Below are positions 42,801-52,207 of a stretch of DNA of 64,000 nt, piece by piece. Every line of letters starts with the position of its first letter. Positions within the stretch are counted from its first letter, which is position 1. Location: positions 1 through 64,000 of the forward strand of contig LGRX02034390.1 in assembly GCA_001247695.2 (NCBI GenBank), in the 5' to 3' direction. Source of the stretch: Cymbomonas tetramitiformis (taxonomy: Eukaryota; Chlorophyta; Pyramimonadophyceae; Pyramimonadales; Pyramimonadaceae). The position numbers and the translations under genes are program-made. Below the pieces are notes generated by a model. That model was not told the DNA's origin. It ran no database searches and saw nothing but the letters and a program-made list of their open reading frames with translations.

Positions 42801-45431
42801 TACGACTTGGACGTGCTGGTGTTGCACTCCGACAATGACTCTACTATCGTGTCTGGAAAGACCAAGAAGTACTGTGAGGACAATGCTATTGTGCAGAGGA
42901 CGACGTCACCGTACTTGCACGAGAACAATGCCAGGGCGGAGACCATGAACAAGTTTCTGCAGACGAAGGCGAGGGCTATGTTGGCGACTGCTGGTTTGCC
43001 CGCGACTATGTGGCCTTTGGCAATGAGGCACGCTGTGTACCTTATCAATCGACTTTGCAAGGCTGGGCTGGGTATGCAGTCCAGCTTGCAGGTGCTGAAC
43101 CAGAAGTACGATCTGTCTGTGCTACGAGTGTTTGGTTGTCGTGCGTATGCTTTCATCGACGCGAGCCTGCGTTCCAAACTGGCTGATCGGGCTACTCCCT
43201 TGATCTACGTGGGACACGAAGAGCGATCTACGGCTTATCTGCTATACAGCCAGGACAAGGAGAAGGTGGTCAGAAGTGGTATGGTCCGGTTTGACGAGCG
43301 CGTCGATCTGTATGGAAAGCTGGTGATGTCTTGGGATCCCTCTATGCTGACACCGTTGAGATCGTTGTACGACTGCGAGGCTCTGGATGGAAACTTCGTT
43401 ACAGCGTTTGGGGGTACAGCGACAGTGATACTGGAACTGCGTGCCTATGTGGAGCCAAAGGGTGATGAGTTCACTGGTGTAGTGAAGTTGAAAAGTGCTG
43501 GTGGAAGAACATTTTGGACACCGGTGAGTGTGTTTCTGGAAGCACGGGTGGAGCATCTTGAGCTGCTGTTTGAGTTTCGTGTGAAGTTGTCAGTGAACTC
43601 ATTCTATCCTTTGTTTGAGAAGGTGGTATTGCAGCAGTCAGGAGGAGGTGAATGGGAGGCAGCAGTGGTGTGTGCTACGGCACGAGAGGATCACGTGTTG
43701 CCGTATCAGGTGATACTGGAACGTCATGCTGGAGTGAGTGGCTCGGCAGTTGATGTGTGTGAGGCTCGAGTGAGGTTTGAGAATCGTCATGTTGCTTTGG
43801 CAGCTCGTGAGGAGAAATTGACGGGGTTGCCAGTTGGAGTGACCGAGCCGAAAGGATGGGTTCAGTTGTTGAAGGGACCTGACGCAGTGCAGTGGCAGGA
43901 GTCAGATCACAAGGAGGAGTGTGCTCTTATTGACGTGAAGAAGGCAATCGAGCCGGTGGAGTCGGTACCGGCTGGTGAGAAGGTAATGCGCATGACAGCT
44001 GTGTACAAAGTGAAGCTGGACTCTGCTGGAGAGGTGACTGAGAGGAAGACCAGATGGGTGGTGTGTGGTAATGGTCAGCAGCATGGGGTGCACTATGAGG
44101 ACGTGTATGCCCCGTGTACACAGTTGTCAACGTTGAGAATTCTTATTCAGCTCAGTCTGGTGTTGGGACTATTGGTGTTTGCTCTGGACGTCATCACCTG
44201 CTTTTTGAACGGCGAGCTGGACGTGGATACTCCTATGTATGTCAGCTGGCCTAATGCACGGACAGTACGGGGAGTACTGTATGGAATTTTGCAGAAGAGT
44301 GTGTACGGCTTGAAACAGGCACCACGCATTTGGTACAAGACGAGCAAGAACTTTCTGCTGGCTTATGACAGCAGGCTCCGGGTGTCCAACATTGACCCGT
44401 GTCTCTTTTACATCTGGCAGCATGGTACACTGGTGGTGTTTGTGTACGTACATGTGGACGACTACACTGTGTTCACTTCATCAGTGGAGTGGAAGGTGGA
44501 ATTCTTCAGAGCATTCAGTGAGAAGTATCCGAGTAAGGACAAGGGCCCGTTGGTGGAGTTGCTGGGCATGAGTATGACTTTCAGTGACTATGGTCTTGTC
44601 AGGGAGTGTCAAATCAGTCAGGTTGGGCTGATACAGCGTATGCTGGAGAGGTATTCTATGCAGGACTGCAATCCGTGTTTGACACCTATGGAGCCCAGAC
44701 TGTCTTTGTTGCCTGTGGACTCGGAGGAGAAGTTGGAGAAGCTTCCTTATATCAACCTGGTGATGGAACTGATGTGGCTGGCACGTTGCTCACGGCCTGA
44801 TATTCTGACAGCAGTCTGTTATTTGGCCAGGTTCTCTCACTGCTATGGGCAAGAGCATTGGCAGCATTTGAAACGTGTGCTGAGATATTTGAAAGGAACT
44901 GTTCATGTTTGCTTGACTTTGCAGTGCAGTTCGCCAGCTTCACTGACTGCTGAGTTGATAGTGACAGCTTATACAGACGCGGACCATGCTGCAGATAAAG
45001 TGACCAGGCGCTCTGTTACAGGTTCATTGGTGCGTCTGAATGGGAGCACTGTCATGTATTCGTCAAAGTTGCAGAAGACAGTTGCAGTGAGCACAGCAGA
45101 GGCAGAATTGATAGCGCTGTCAGAATGTGCACGGGACGTAGAGTATGTTGTCAATCTGTTGGCAGAATTTTCGCCTGTCAAGCAACCTGTCACAATTCAT
45201 GGAGATAATCATGCTTCGGTGGCACAGGCAGAGAATGTTCTGAACAATGCAGCGACACGTCACGTGGCAGTGAGAAATCGATATGTGGCAAAGTTGGTAG
45301 AGCTGGGCAGAGTTGTTATTGCAAAAGTGCCTACGAAGGAGAATTTGGCAGACTTCTTTACCAAAAGTCTAGCTTTGGACCGTTTTCAGGTACTCAGTGC
45401 TGTGGTATTGAGATATTTTCGAAGAGCATGA
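39873..45431 (+). CDS. Copia-2 Gag-Pol polyprotein (1852 aa)
   Basis: Starts at the ATG 44 bases after the 5' LTR. Domains: Gag with an N-terminal coiled coil (about 10-50), shortened zinc knuckle C-X2-C-X3-H-X4-C (about 366-378), aspartic protease at about 520-620 with DSMAT where D-S/T-G is expected, Dam-like methyltransferase module (about 663-812, D683 M C A D687, NPPY at 716-719, then LVVP and PWPVVVLYLD), integrase zinc motif (about 826-868), catalytic D/D/E (about 909, 986, 1021), RT with VDD (1528-1530), and RNase H from TDADHAADK (about 1700). Longer than typical Copia by roughly the methyltransferase-like module plus linkers. The protease Gly-to-Met change could impair it, although the rest of the ORF is intact. 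Confidence 0.95.
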   Translation: MADAGKGKYPTRESQLQELVEQQASFMKSMEATIQALISEKKEPGKSTENEEAASGAMSTANAQKTVQCVVKLLGTTKYTGTERNQYESWVQFKTQLESAVTFYPELLELVCDYQVSDIADIKGLDLYMPKSRGHGNTAAKEKSSSWAEDKPASQAEDEDVFEEVFDDSGSYITVPGSASMASTILSAILKQVTAGDAFDVVRRCGNDGLKAFRKLKCKVEPQLFGQLAGSMKKLCKLSVNANEDPVKQLGYFGDVMCSVANYGGAKLDPTTVEVLVTALAVAAMPIEYSQVVADISKERRPSFDMLMQRSEYFYVNVVQQSAVHSSSIVGATVDEETVAVARALVADRRRQSEEKRFNDGKKLICPTCSGVHSAEKCWISNPAGMEEFIKLNPAKEKGVRENYARRLKKIAAKKSPDAVAATVEKPSSSSARSRRTEVSAEELWSLENHEEVHVACPVVATVANQKVVYTGEVLEDTWVYGVYDRDKENDALVQNEYYEDSVHEEDLCAATVVDSERELYFDSMATRSIFNDLSMFEGAQVNASSAVAFKVMAGEVTTSRGGGRGYITLWNRVTKKADVLLVEAQYVPESPFNLVSAVSLEDKYGLYAQFGDRVLKDKKNLCEYDVCRKGNVYVLPEVVVQEAALPGVECGKKKSSPVRDKCNWKFTEFQRWNIEKGPFHLDMCADEHNRQVSEYYSLVNSVFLHCLTGRSFWGNPPYDDMFIERLLTKILMDFPKDPVNTKFMLVVPYKPNAAWWSLTTKFEELHVYSKGSVIFSARTDQCYNVSELEESEPGRVFIQGTPWPVVVLYLDQYVVPRVDVKVVAHLRLGHACDKYVEVMDLQGLDLGVNSEELRNSNVLSCSVNCMACQVAAPKRPSQTTDRGRVPKSVRKVVDKREVSVKMGQLTFTDHGGPFVASTKGYRGYTIHVDDFSDVCHFYVWRQKLEYVDALEDYRKMVRATGRVFLQEETRVEQVVYDLDVLVLHSDNDSTIVSGKTKKYCEDNAIVQRTTSPYLHENNARAETMNKFLQTKARAMLATAGLPATMWPLAMRHAVYLINRLCKAGLGMQSSLQVLNQKYDLSVLRVFGCRAYAFIDASLRSKLADRATPLIYVGHEERSTAYLLYSQDKEKVVRSGMVRFDERVDLYGKLVMSWDPSMLTPLRSLYDCEALDGNFVTAFGGTATVILELRAYVEPKGDEFTGVVKLKSAGGRTFWTPVSVFLEARVEHLELLFEFRVKLSVNSFYPLFEKVVLQQSGGGEWEAAVVCATAREDHVLPYQVILERHAGVSGSAVDVCEARVRFENRHVALAAREEKLTGLPVGVTEPKGWVQLLKGPDAVQWQESDHKEECALIDVKKAIEPVESVPAGEKVMRMTAVYKVKLDSAGEVTERKTRWVVCGNGQQHGVHYEDVYAPCTQLSTLRILIQLSLVLGLLVFALDVITCFLNGELDVDTPMYVSWPNARTVRGVLYGILQKSVYGLKQAPRIWYKTSKNFLLAYDSRLRVSNIDPCLFYIWQHGTLVVFVYVHVDDYTVFTSSVEWKVEFFRAFSEKYPSKDKGPLVELLGMSMTFSDYGLVRECQISQVGLIQRMLERYSMQDCNPCLTPMEPRLSLLPVDSEEKLEKLPYINLVMELMWLARCSRPDILTAVCYLARFSHCYGQEHWQHLKRVLRYLKGTVHVCLTLQCSSPASLTAELIVTAYTDADHAADKVTRRSVTGSLVRLNGSTVMYSSKLQKTVAVSTAEAELIALSECARDVEYVVNLLAEFSPVKQPVTIHGDNHASVAQAENVLNNAATRHVAVRNRYVAKLVELGRVVIAKVPTKENLADFFTKSLALDRFQVLSAVVLRYFRRA

Positions 45432-45433
45432 GT

Positions 45434-45442
45434 AAGGAGGAG
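45434..45442 (+). promoter_or_regulatory. Copia-2 polypurine tract
   Basis: AAGGAGGAG directly before the 3' LTR, just past the pol stop. Confidence 0.75.
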
Positions 45443-45857
45443 TAGGAAAACTGTGGACTCTGAGACAGTGTTAAAGACAGAGAGCTCAAAAGACAAATTC
45501 AATGACTGTATGACAGTATGACAGTATGACAGTATGACAGTATAACAGTATGACAGAGTACAGTACTATGTGTAAAGGTGAACAGAACAATGATGACAAT
45601 GAGATTACAAGAGACAGAAGATCAATTCAAAATGGATACAGTATCTGTCACAAGAACACAAGAGTACTAGTACGAGTATAGAAGTAGCTATGACTGAGTA
45701 ACAGTGAGCACTGGAACAGTGCTATGTGATATAAGCACTGTGTGTAACGAACAAACACTCTTATCAGTTTAAATCAATCAACAGTGTGTGTGTGTATGAG
45801 TGTGTGTTCGTACACTTTCTACTAGATATATGAAGTTAGTAGAAGTTGATTATCCTA
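45443..45857 (+). repeat. Copia-2 3' LTR
   Basis: 415 bp, identical by eye to 39414-39828. Confidence 0.95.
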
Positions 45858-46059
45858 GTAAGACCCCTCCCGTGAGTTCTGCAAAAGAGCAATGAACGCG
45901 AACGCTGCGAAGAAAAACCAGAACGGGTAAATCAGAAAAATCGAACGACTGAGATTTGCGATCCGCGATTTTCCGGGTTTCTGAACCGTTCCTCGATTTC
46001 GAGCTCCATTGCAGAAAAAAGGGCGATTCTCCGTCATAATTTCAGATGAGCGCTTGTAC

Positions 46060-49000
46060 TGTGCCCTTGCCCAGCAGGTGCGAGCGACCGCACCGACCAT
46101 GCATGGCCTTCGTTGTCGGCAGCCACTGGTGCCCTTCCGCCACACAGGAATTCATGAAGGCTTGTGAATTCGGCTGGTAGTTGCTCACCGTCTTGCTGCC
46201 CAATGCTGTCCCCTGCATCTGCACTGCCAGCTCCGTGAGGGAGCTGTCCCCCAGCTCCCCTATATCAAGATCCAGTGCTGCATCCTGAAGCGCCGCATCC
46301 CGGCCGCTCATCTCCTGCGCCGCTTCTGGGATCACCTCATACTTCTCCTTGCTTGCTCATGATTTGTCCAAGTCCTCTTTGTCTCCATCATCGTAGGCAG
46401 CATGGGTCAGACCGTTTGCCCGCCGGGTGTCGCCCACGCACGATGCTCGTGTACCAGGCGTCATCCACGGGCCAGTACACCTTCACCTTACTTGCAGCCT
46501 CGCACCAGCCCCGTCTGCGGAGTGTGCCCTGCTGCCGGCCTTCTTTGCTCCTGCATGTAATGGCTCACTGGGAGTCGGAGATGATTGTGGAACGAACATG
46601 GCGTTGTCCCAGCTTGAGGTCCCGAGCAGCTCGGAACCTCCCAGCCGGCTGGGAGTAAAGAGGTCTCTGCTCCTGGGCAGGATGACCACCTCGTCGGCCA
46701 GGGCCTCCAGCTGCTGAAACCACATCTGCCCAGGCCTACCTGCTGTAGGGCGCCACCACCGTGGCGGCACACCTTTCCTCCCACAGCGAGCTTGTGAGCC
46801 ACCTCATCGAGCAGTCACCACATACAGCGGGTTGACCTAATTGACTTCTCCTCGCCAGAAATATTAGCTAGATAGGCCAAATGAAGAGTCCACTCTCTCG
46901 CACCCCGGGTTGTACCACTGAGCGTAGTAACGAGGCAACTGGGCCGAGAGCTTGGAATGAAGCAAAGGGGTCCACTTGATTTGTGCCGATGCCACTCCCG
47001 CTCAGCCCACTGGAACCACCGTTGGTTCGGTTACCAATCGTTCAAGTCCCTGTCCCGAGATAACCGATCGGCCCACTTGCGATTAATTGTTTGCTCGCTT
47101 CTGATGTACCTCGCCTGCTGGAGCTCGATGTCGTTTTGGTCGAGGAGGATCCACAGGCACGGCATGCATGCATGCGTCACATCAGCTCTGGTTCTGCAAG
47201 GTGAAGTGCGTGGCTGCTGAGCATCGCCACCACCGACCGCCTGGTTGTCGTAGTACAGGCGCACCACCTTGCTGGTGAGCTCCCGCAGAAACGGATGCAC
47301 CATGCATCTTGTAGACGGCTTCCAGCTCGAGATTCGTGATGTACATACAGGTGGTCCGACCACAACCCCCTACCTTGCCGCATGTTTCGTTCAAATTCGT
47401 TCAGCACCTACCCCGCCCCACAATAGGCAGGAGTGGGTGTGCACCTTTGTCCTCGTGGGGCTGCGCCAGTTCTTGCGACCGTTCCTCCGGCTATGCTGAT
47501 GAGCCGGCCTGAGCTACCAGCCACTGGATGTCGCTCCGCGCCTGCCGTGTGATGAGCTTCACCTTCGTGCCCCATCCCCGCTTGGTGGAGATCACAAAGT
47601 GCAGCTCTCTGGGATATAATCTCACCGGAGGAACTGCCAGATACTCTATCTACTGACTGGCAGAGCGCCGAGAACGCTGCAAGCTTCCGGGCTGGCAGCC
47701 ACCGCCGCTGCCTCGACGCCTCGCTGAGAAGCTAGCGCCTTGGCCTGCACATATATAGATGAATCTTCTGCCATCTCGCCGGCGTCACGCGGAACTGTCC
47801 CGCCTTCCCGAAGTCCAGCCACCGACCTCCAGCCTGCTGAGGTGCTCCATCGGCTGCGTCGGCTCCCATTATTGCCCTTTCGTGCGTAGGGGAGCACCCT
47901 TGCCCCTGCTGGGGCTCGCTCCTCGCGCACGCATCCTCCAGCTCGGTCGTCTGCAAACTTCCCAACGCCGGCGCACCTTGCTTCCGCTTTGCAGCTTCCG
48001 CACCTCTCGCATCTGCCGTGGATCGCGGAGAGCAAATAAAGGCATTCCATGAGTACCTTCATCACCTTGCCAAAAATGCGAGGGGAATCGTTGCATCCAA
48101 ATGGAAGGCGCCGAACTGGAATAACTCGACCGCACGTCCAACTGCTGCATGTACTCCTGGAAGGCGGGGTCGATCCCCACGACGTGGTACCCATCCTGGA
48201 GGTCAAAACTGAAGCACCAGTCGTCCGGCTTGGCGAGCCGTCGCAGCTTCTTCAGGGTCTCCATCTTGCAGCGTGACTTCACACATACAGTGGGCGTTCA
48301 ACCAGCGGAAGTCCATCGATCACAAGACGCCATTTGTTCGTCCACGCACGGCTTCGGCACCAGAAACGAACACCCTGGAAATAAACATGTCGTCGTCTAT
48401 TCGCTCGCTCGCACCCATGCGCCTGTCTTGAGATACCGACCGCTCGGTCTCTGCAGCCATACATCCACTCCAGCTGCGGAGGGGTGGCGTTGGCCAGGGA
48501 CACTCAATGATCAAAAGGCAGAGGCGCCTTGACAACCCAGCGCATCTTGATTGGGCCCTATATATGCTGATGATCCAGCCACTGCATCACCTCTGATTTT
48601 GTGCCAGCCGCATGTCATGCCCCCCTGCTGCTTCGCACCCTTTATTTCCTGGCGGGTGGATGGGCTCCTTTTGTTGGAAGCCCTGAGGGGCGGAACGAAG
48701 GCGCCCAACAATTTTCTGAATGGAAATTTGGCTGGGTCTGGGCGTGGGCGCCGCGCTAAAGCCCTGACCCTTTGCCGCCCCTCCCATTACCGCGCCCGCC
48801 TTCACCTTTGCCAGCTCCAACGCCTTTGCCTCTCCTTGAAGGTCTCGAAAACTCGAATTCTTGGCGCTGGCCTTGGCGTGCGTGTTCATCACAGCTTTCA
48901 CCTTCTGGTTGTCGAATTCCTTCAACCGCTTGGTGAGGACTGAGTCGATCATCACGAGCCCGTCAGTCCGTCCCAGCCTACACCTGCCTTCTCCTCGATG

Positions 49001-49697
49001 AACGCCAGTTTTGCCCGCAGCGCGTCCGCTTCACCGTGGACTATGACATCCGATTCTATGCTCGCCCTCAGCCGAATCATCGTGTAGCGGTTCGGTTGCT
49101 TGCTGAGAAGAGGAAAACGCCCTTAAAGGTGTTGTGAGCGGTGTACACGCACCCGCTCGACTCTCGCCAAGTTCCTCCATCGAAGGTGGGTCTTTCTCGT
49201 CCATGAGCCAGTCCATGGTGCCTTCGAAATACGCAATCGCATCGTGCATGTACAAACGCGCGGGCGCGAGCACCAAGCAAGCAAGCAACTGCTCATATAT
49301 ACCGCATCGAAGAGTTCATGCGGTTGGACAGGGCGTCGTAGGTCTTGTCATTGTAAAGGTCATACATTTGAGGAAAGGATTCCCAGCAACGTGGAGCACA
49401 TAATATATAAGGTAACTGCTTCAGTGCCTCCAACTCCGCGTCCCCACTCTGAGCGCTTCCGTCAGCCTGGAAGACGGCCTTCGCAGCCACGTGTGGAGAT
49501 CGTTCTTCTGCTGCAGCATTGTGTTGAGCAGCGCAGTCTGCTGCGCAAGCAGAGCTTCCCATCCAGGGTTCGGCTCGCGCGTCAGTTCCGATTGTTTCGG
49601 GGCAGGCGAACTCGAACGATCTCCTCGGACGATCTCCCCCTTCAGAACTGCCTTGACCGGTCAGCACTCTATCTTCTGACGCCGTCAAATAAAGGTT
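46060..49697 (-). pseudogene. Relic PAT element: gag, RT, RNase H, methyltransferase, recombinase N-terminus
   Basis: Minus-strand pieces match the intact PAT element in order, in several frames. Gag (about 49690-48960) has QMYDLYNDKTYDALSNRMNS, compared with QLYDLHGSKTYDALSKKSNS. RT (about 48580-47900) has KLRRLAKPDDWCFSFDLQDG. RNase H (about 47400-47030) has KVVRLYYDNQAVGGG and ARYIRSE. The methyltransferase end (about 46770-46500) has SRDLFTPSRLGGSELLG. A Tudor-like piece (about 46490-46360) has KVKVYWPVDDAWY and YDDGDKEDLD. The recombinase start is at about 46270-46060 (SSLTELAVQM). Frameshifts and stops in every part make it non-functional. The remaining recombinase lies at 38797-37440, beyond the MITE/Copia-2 insertion. 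Confidence 0.85.
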
Positions 49698-49715
49698 TTA
49701 ACCCCTATGGAGCGG

Positions 49716-50400
49716 ATAGAATTTTTTGCCAAAAGCACTAGTTTCACAAATGTGCCGTTTTCACGGTATATGGTACCTTGGTAAGTGTGGGTGATTCGTT
49801 ACATGTTCCATAACTCCTATAAAGTGATTTTGATCTATAGAATACATGATCGTATTATATATACAACGATATATCGGTGATATACAAGCCAAAAAACACG
49901 TTTTCCAGCAATCAAAAGTGTCAAAAATCAGTTCTCACAACCGCTTATTCGAGTATTAGGTCGCACCTCGACCATAAAACAATCGCCTTTACTTATGCCT
50001 TGAAATTGGTAATGGTGGCTGTAGTTAAACGCACTAATACATCGAAATATTCAAGCAATAAGGTGAAAAAAACATCAAAAAACAACGAAAAAACATCATT
50101 TGTCAAATGTTTTCCATACTTAAGGCCATATTGTGTGTTTTCGGGGGAAATCGACTGTTGGGAAAGTAAGTATTGCCCATATGAGGTGCATGGTCATTTT
50201 ATATGTTAGTGGTTACTGAACCAACAAATTCTTGTCGATGAATGGCATCTACACCTCGATTTTACACACTTTAAGATACTTTTGACCCAAATTTCATGCC
50301 TAGAAATAAGCAACTTTGGGGATTTTATTACAACAAAATTGCCCTTGGGTGAGATATATATACTAAGTATATGTGTAGAATAAATTGTTGAGTATTATAT
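49716..50400. other. Left interior of the TTAA element
   Basis: AT-rich DNA without a supported gene. The 110-codon plus frame at 49877-50209 has no recognisable domain. Confidence 0.5.
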
Positions 50401-50431
50401 ATTTCTCTTTTGCTCGAATCCTCATTTGCCA
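50401..50431 (-). repeat. PAT B2 repeat
   Basis: 31 bp, plus-strand ATTTCTCTTTTGCTCGAATC onward, same as 50760-50790. 166 bp separate it from A2. Confidence 0.85.
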
Positions 50432-50597
50432 AAGGCAGGCACTGCAATACATTTCATTAAAATGATTTTGTAAAGTGTTTAAAATGCATTTTGTGCTTTT
50501 ACATGCTTTCTAAATTCATGTTTTTGATGAGATATCCAGACTGTCTGTGCACGTCACCAAAAGGAAAGAGTCCGTCCTCTGGGTCGGGAGCGGTGGG

Positions 50598-50760
50598 AAG
50601 AGCAAAAGGAACAGAGCTGAACAGGCGTGTCGCTTCGTGGCTACTTGTACATCCTGTTTGTGTCACGGAGCTACATGTGTCATTCGGCTCTACTGCAGCA
50701 GGAGTCACGGATTCTGAAAGTCTGAAACCACAAAAATTCTGTTGCACTCCAATTTGAACA
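50598..50760 (-). repeat. PAT A2 repeat
   Basis: 163 bp, two differences by eye from 55514-55676, same orientation. Confidence 0.9.
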
Positions 50761-50790
50761 TTTCTCTTTTGCTCGAATCCTCATTTGCCA
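50760..50790 (-). repeat. PAT B1 repeat
   Basis: 31 bp, identical to 50401-50431, directly adjoining A2 and close to the recombinase stop. Confidence 0.85.
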
Positions 50791-50839
50791 TGAAACCAAA
50801 GATGAAACTGTGAGGCACACAAAAGAAATCTGATCTCTG

Positions 50840-52207
50840 TCACTGTGACCATGTTAACCAAGCGAAGTAGTAGTCCATGTCTGTGTCCCTCAGAGCTGTC
50901 GGGTCGATGTAGTGCTGCACTGCCGAAGAGAACTGTGACCAGCCTCCCAGGAAGCACACTTTCTCCATTGTAACACCCACAGCTCGAGCACACGTCGTGG
51001 CACCCTTCCGGGTGCTGTGTGCAGAAAAGTGACCTCCTTCCGGAGGTCTGCAGTCCAGCTCGTTGAGAGCCAGACCAATCCAGTCATTCACCACGGAAGC
51101 CTTGAAGCTCTTCGGGTCCTCGGGTAGCAGCCAGTTGGCGTCAGGTTGAGTCTTCTCAGAACTGTTCCAAGCCGTGTCACGGTGGAACTCCCAGTGCTCG
51201 ATCAGCTCCTTCAACAGAGCCACCCCCTTCCAGGGGATGCACAGGCGTCTCTTCAACAGTTGATGCCGCCGTCCTTTCTCCTTCAGCAGCACCACTGAGA
51301 ACTCACTGTCGCCACAATGAACGTGCTGCCGTGACAACGAGGTCCCCGTGTCCGGTCTGCCGAAGGTCACGAAGGCCACAACCACGTGGGCGAAGGCTCG
51401 CAGTAGCTGCATCTCCTCAGGCGATCTCGGAGTCAAACTCAGCGCTGCTTCGTGCACACGTCGTACGTGTGTCGCTGGCAGCCACGTCCGCTGGGTCTCG
51501 ATGTTCTCCTCCTGCACCGCCAGCTCCGCCTGGATGGTCGCCATCCCCTTCACAGCTCGGGTCACAGAACGCCCCTTCGCTGGTCCAGGAAAACGTAGGT
51601 CCTCGTGGTAGTTGTTGATGGCAGACAGGTACGGCTGCAAGGAGGTCGACTTGATGCCCCCGTCCTTCAACAGAGAGGCGATGTACAGCAACACCGTCGC
51701 CTCCGATGCTGGCAGCCACGGCCGTTGGTGCAGCTCACAAAATAAAATGAAGCGCTGCGCCTTCGGTCCGTAGTTGCCCATTGTCGTGTCCAGCAGTGCC
51801 TTTCTCTGCATCGTCACTGCCAGTTCCGTGAGCTGGGAAGGTCCCAACTCACCCCTCCACCGCTCACAAAGTGAGCGCGTGAGGAAATTTTGTACAACAC
51901 CACCGCGCTTGTACTCTTCGTAGTTGCCTCCGCTGCTCCGCTCGGTGTTCTCGCCGTCCGCGTCCGTTGCCTCGTCCGTGCTGTTGATGATTTTGAAGTT
52001 CTCCTCGGACAAGTCCAGCGTTTCCTCGTCGCCGTCGTCGTACAGCACGTGCGCCTTCCCGTCCTCGTTGAACTCCTTCATCACACCCGGGTAGAAGCAG
52101 CCATCGTCCTTCCAGAACACCTCGATTTTCGTACCCACGGTCACCTTGCTTGCTGTCGTACTCGTAGCAGAGCTTCTTCGTACTTCAGCAGCGTAGTAAC
52201 TCACGGG
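50840..52207 (-). CDS. PAT tyrosine recombinase with N-terminal Tudor-like module (about 454 aa)
   Basis: The open frame begins in the overlap with the upstream stop (CCC-GTG-A). There is no suitable ATG before the Tudor-like part, so -1 frameshifting or reinitiation is likely. The frame stays open to 53527, but upstream of 52207 it is only antisense-like noise over the RT-RNase H region. The Tudor-like module follows soon after the start (VGTKIEVFWKDDGCFYPGVM, then VLYDDGDEETLDL). The SAM-like N-terminal recombinase part has LTELAVTMQ and WLPASEATVLLYIASLL. The catalytic part has the first Arg in FGRPDTG, HSTR of the H-x-x-R box, GGW, and Tyr in HYIDPTA near 50910. It would join circular element DNA to the genome without an integrase. 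The relic copy shares the architecture. Confidence 0.85.
   Translation of the reverse strand, partial: PVSYYAAEVRRSSATSTTASKVTVGTKIEVFWKDDGCFYPGVMKEFNEDGKAHVLYDDGDEETLDLSEENFKIINSTDEATDADGENTERSSGGNYEEYKRGGVVQNFLTRSLCERWRGELGPSQLTELAVTMQRKALLDTTMGNYGPKAQRFILFCELHQRPWLPASEATVLLYIASLLKDGGIKSTSLQPYLSAINNYHEDLRFPGPAKGRSVTRAVKGMATIQAELAVQEENIETQRTWLPATHVRRVHEAALSLTPRSPEEMQLLRAFAHVVVAFVTFGRPDTGTSLSRQHVHCGDSEFSVVLLKEKGRRHQLLKRRLCIPWKGVALLKELIEHWEFHRDTAWNSSEKTQPDANWLLPEDPKSFKASVVNDWIGLALNELDCRPPEGGHFSAHSTRKGATTCARAVGVTMEKVCFLGGWSQFSSAVQHYIDPTALRDTDMDYYFAWLTWSQ

Larger units (their letters stand above)
39409..45862 (+). mobile_element. Copia-2: complete LTR retrotransposon
   Basis: 415-bp LTRs, identical by eye, with GTAAG duplicated on both sides (39409-39413, 45858-45862). 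One uninterrupted gag-pol ORF, primer site and polypurine tract are all present. The LTR ends are TAGG...CCTA rather than TG...CA. Inserted in a MITE inside a relic PAT element, so it is among the youngest insertions here. Confidence 0.95.
38802..46055. mobile_element. ~0.8-kb MITE interrupted by Copia-2
   Basis: Ends AAGCGCTCATCTGAAATT at 38802 and the inverse ending at 46055, with GTAC duplicated outside (38798-38801, 46056-46059). Subterminal GATTTTC/GAAAATC blocks are also inverted. Without Copia-2 the element is about 805 bp. Its excision would join the relic recombinase pieces at 38797 and 46060. Confidence 0.75.
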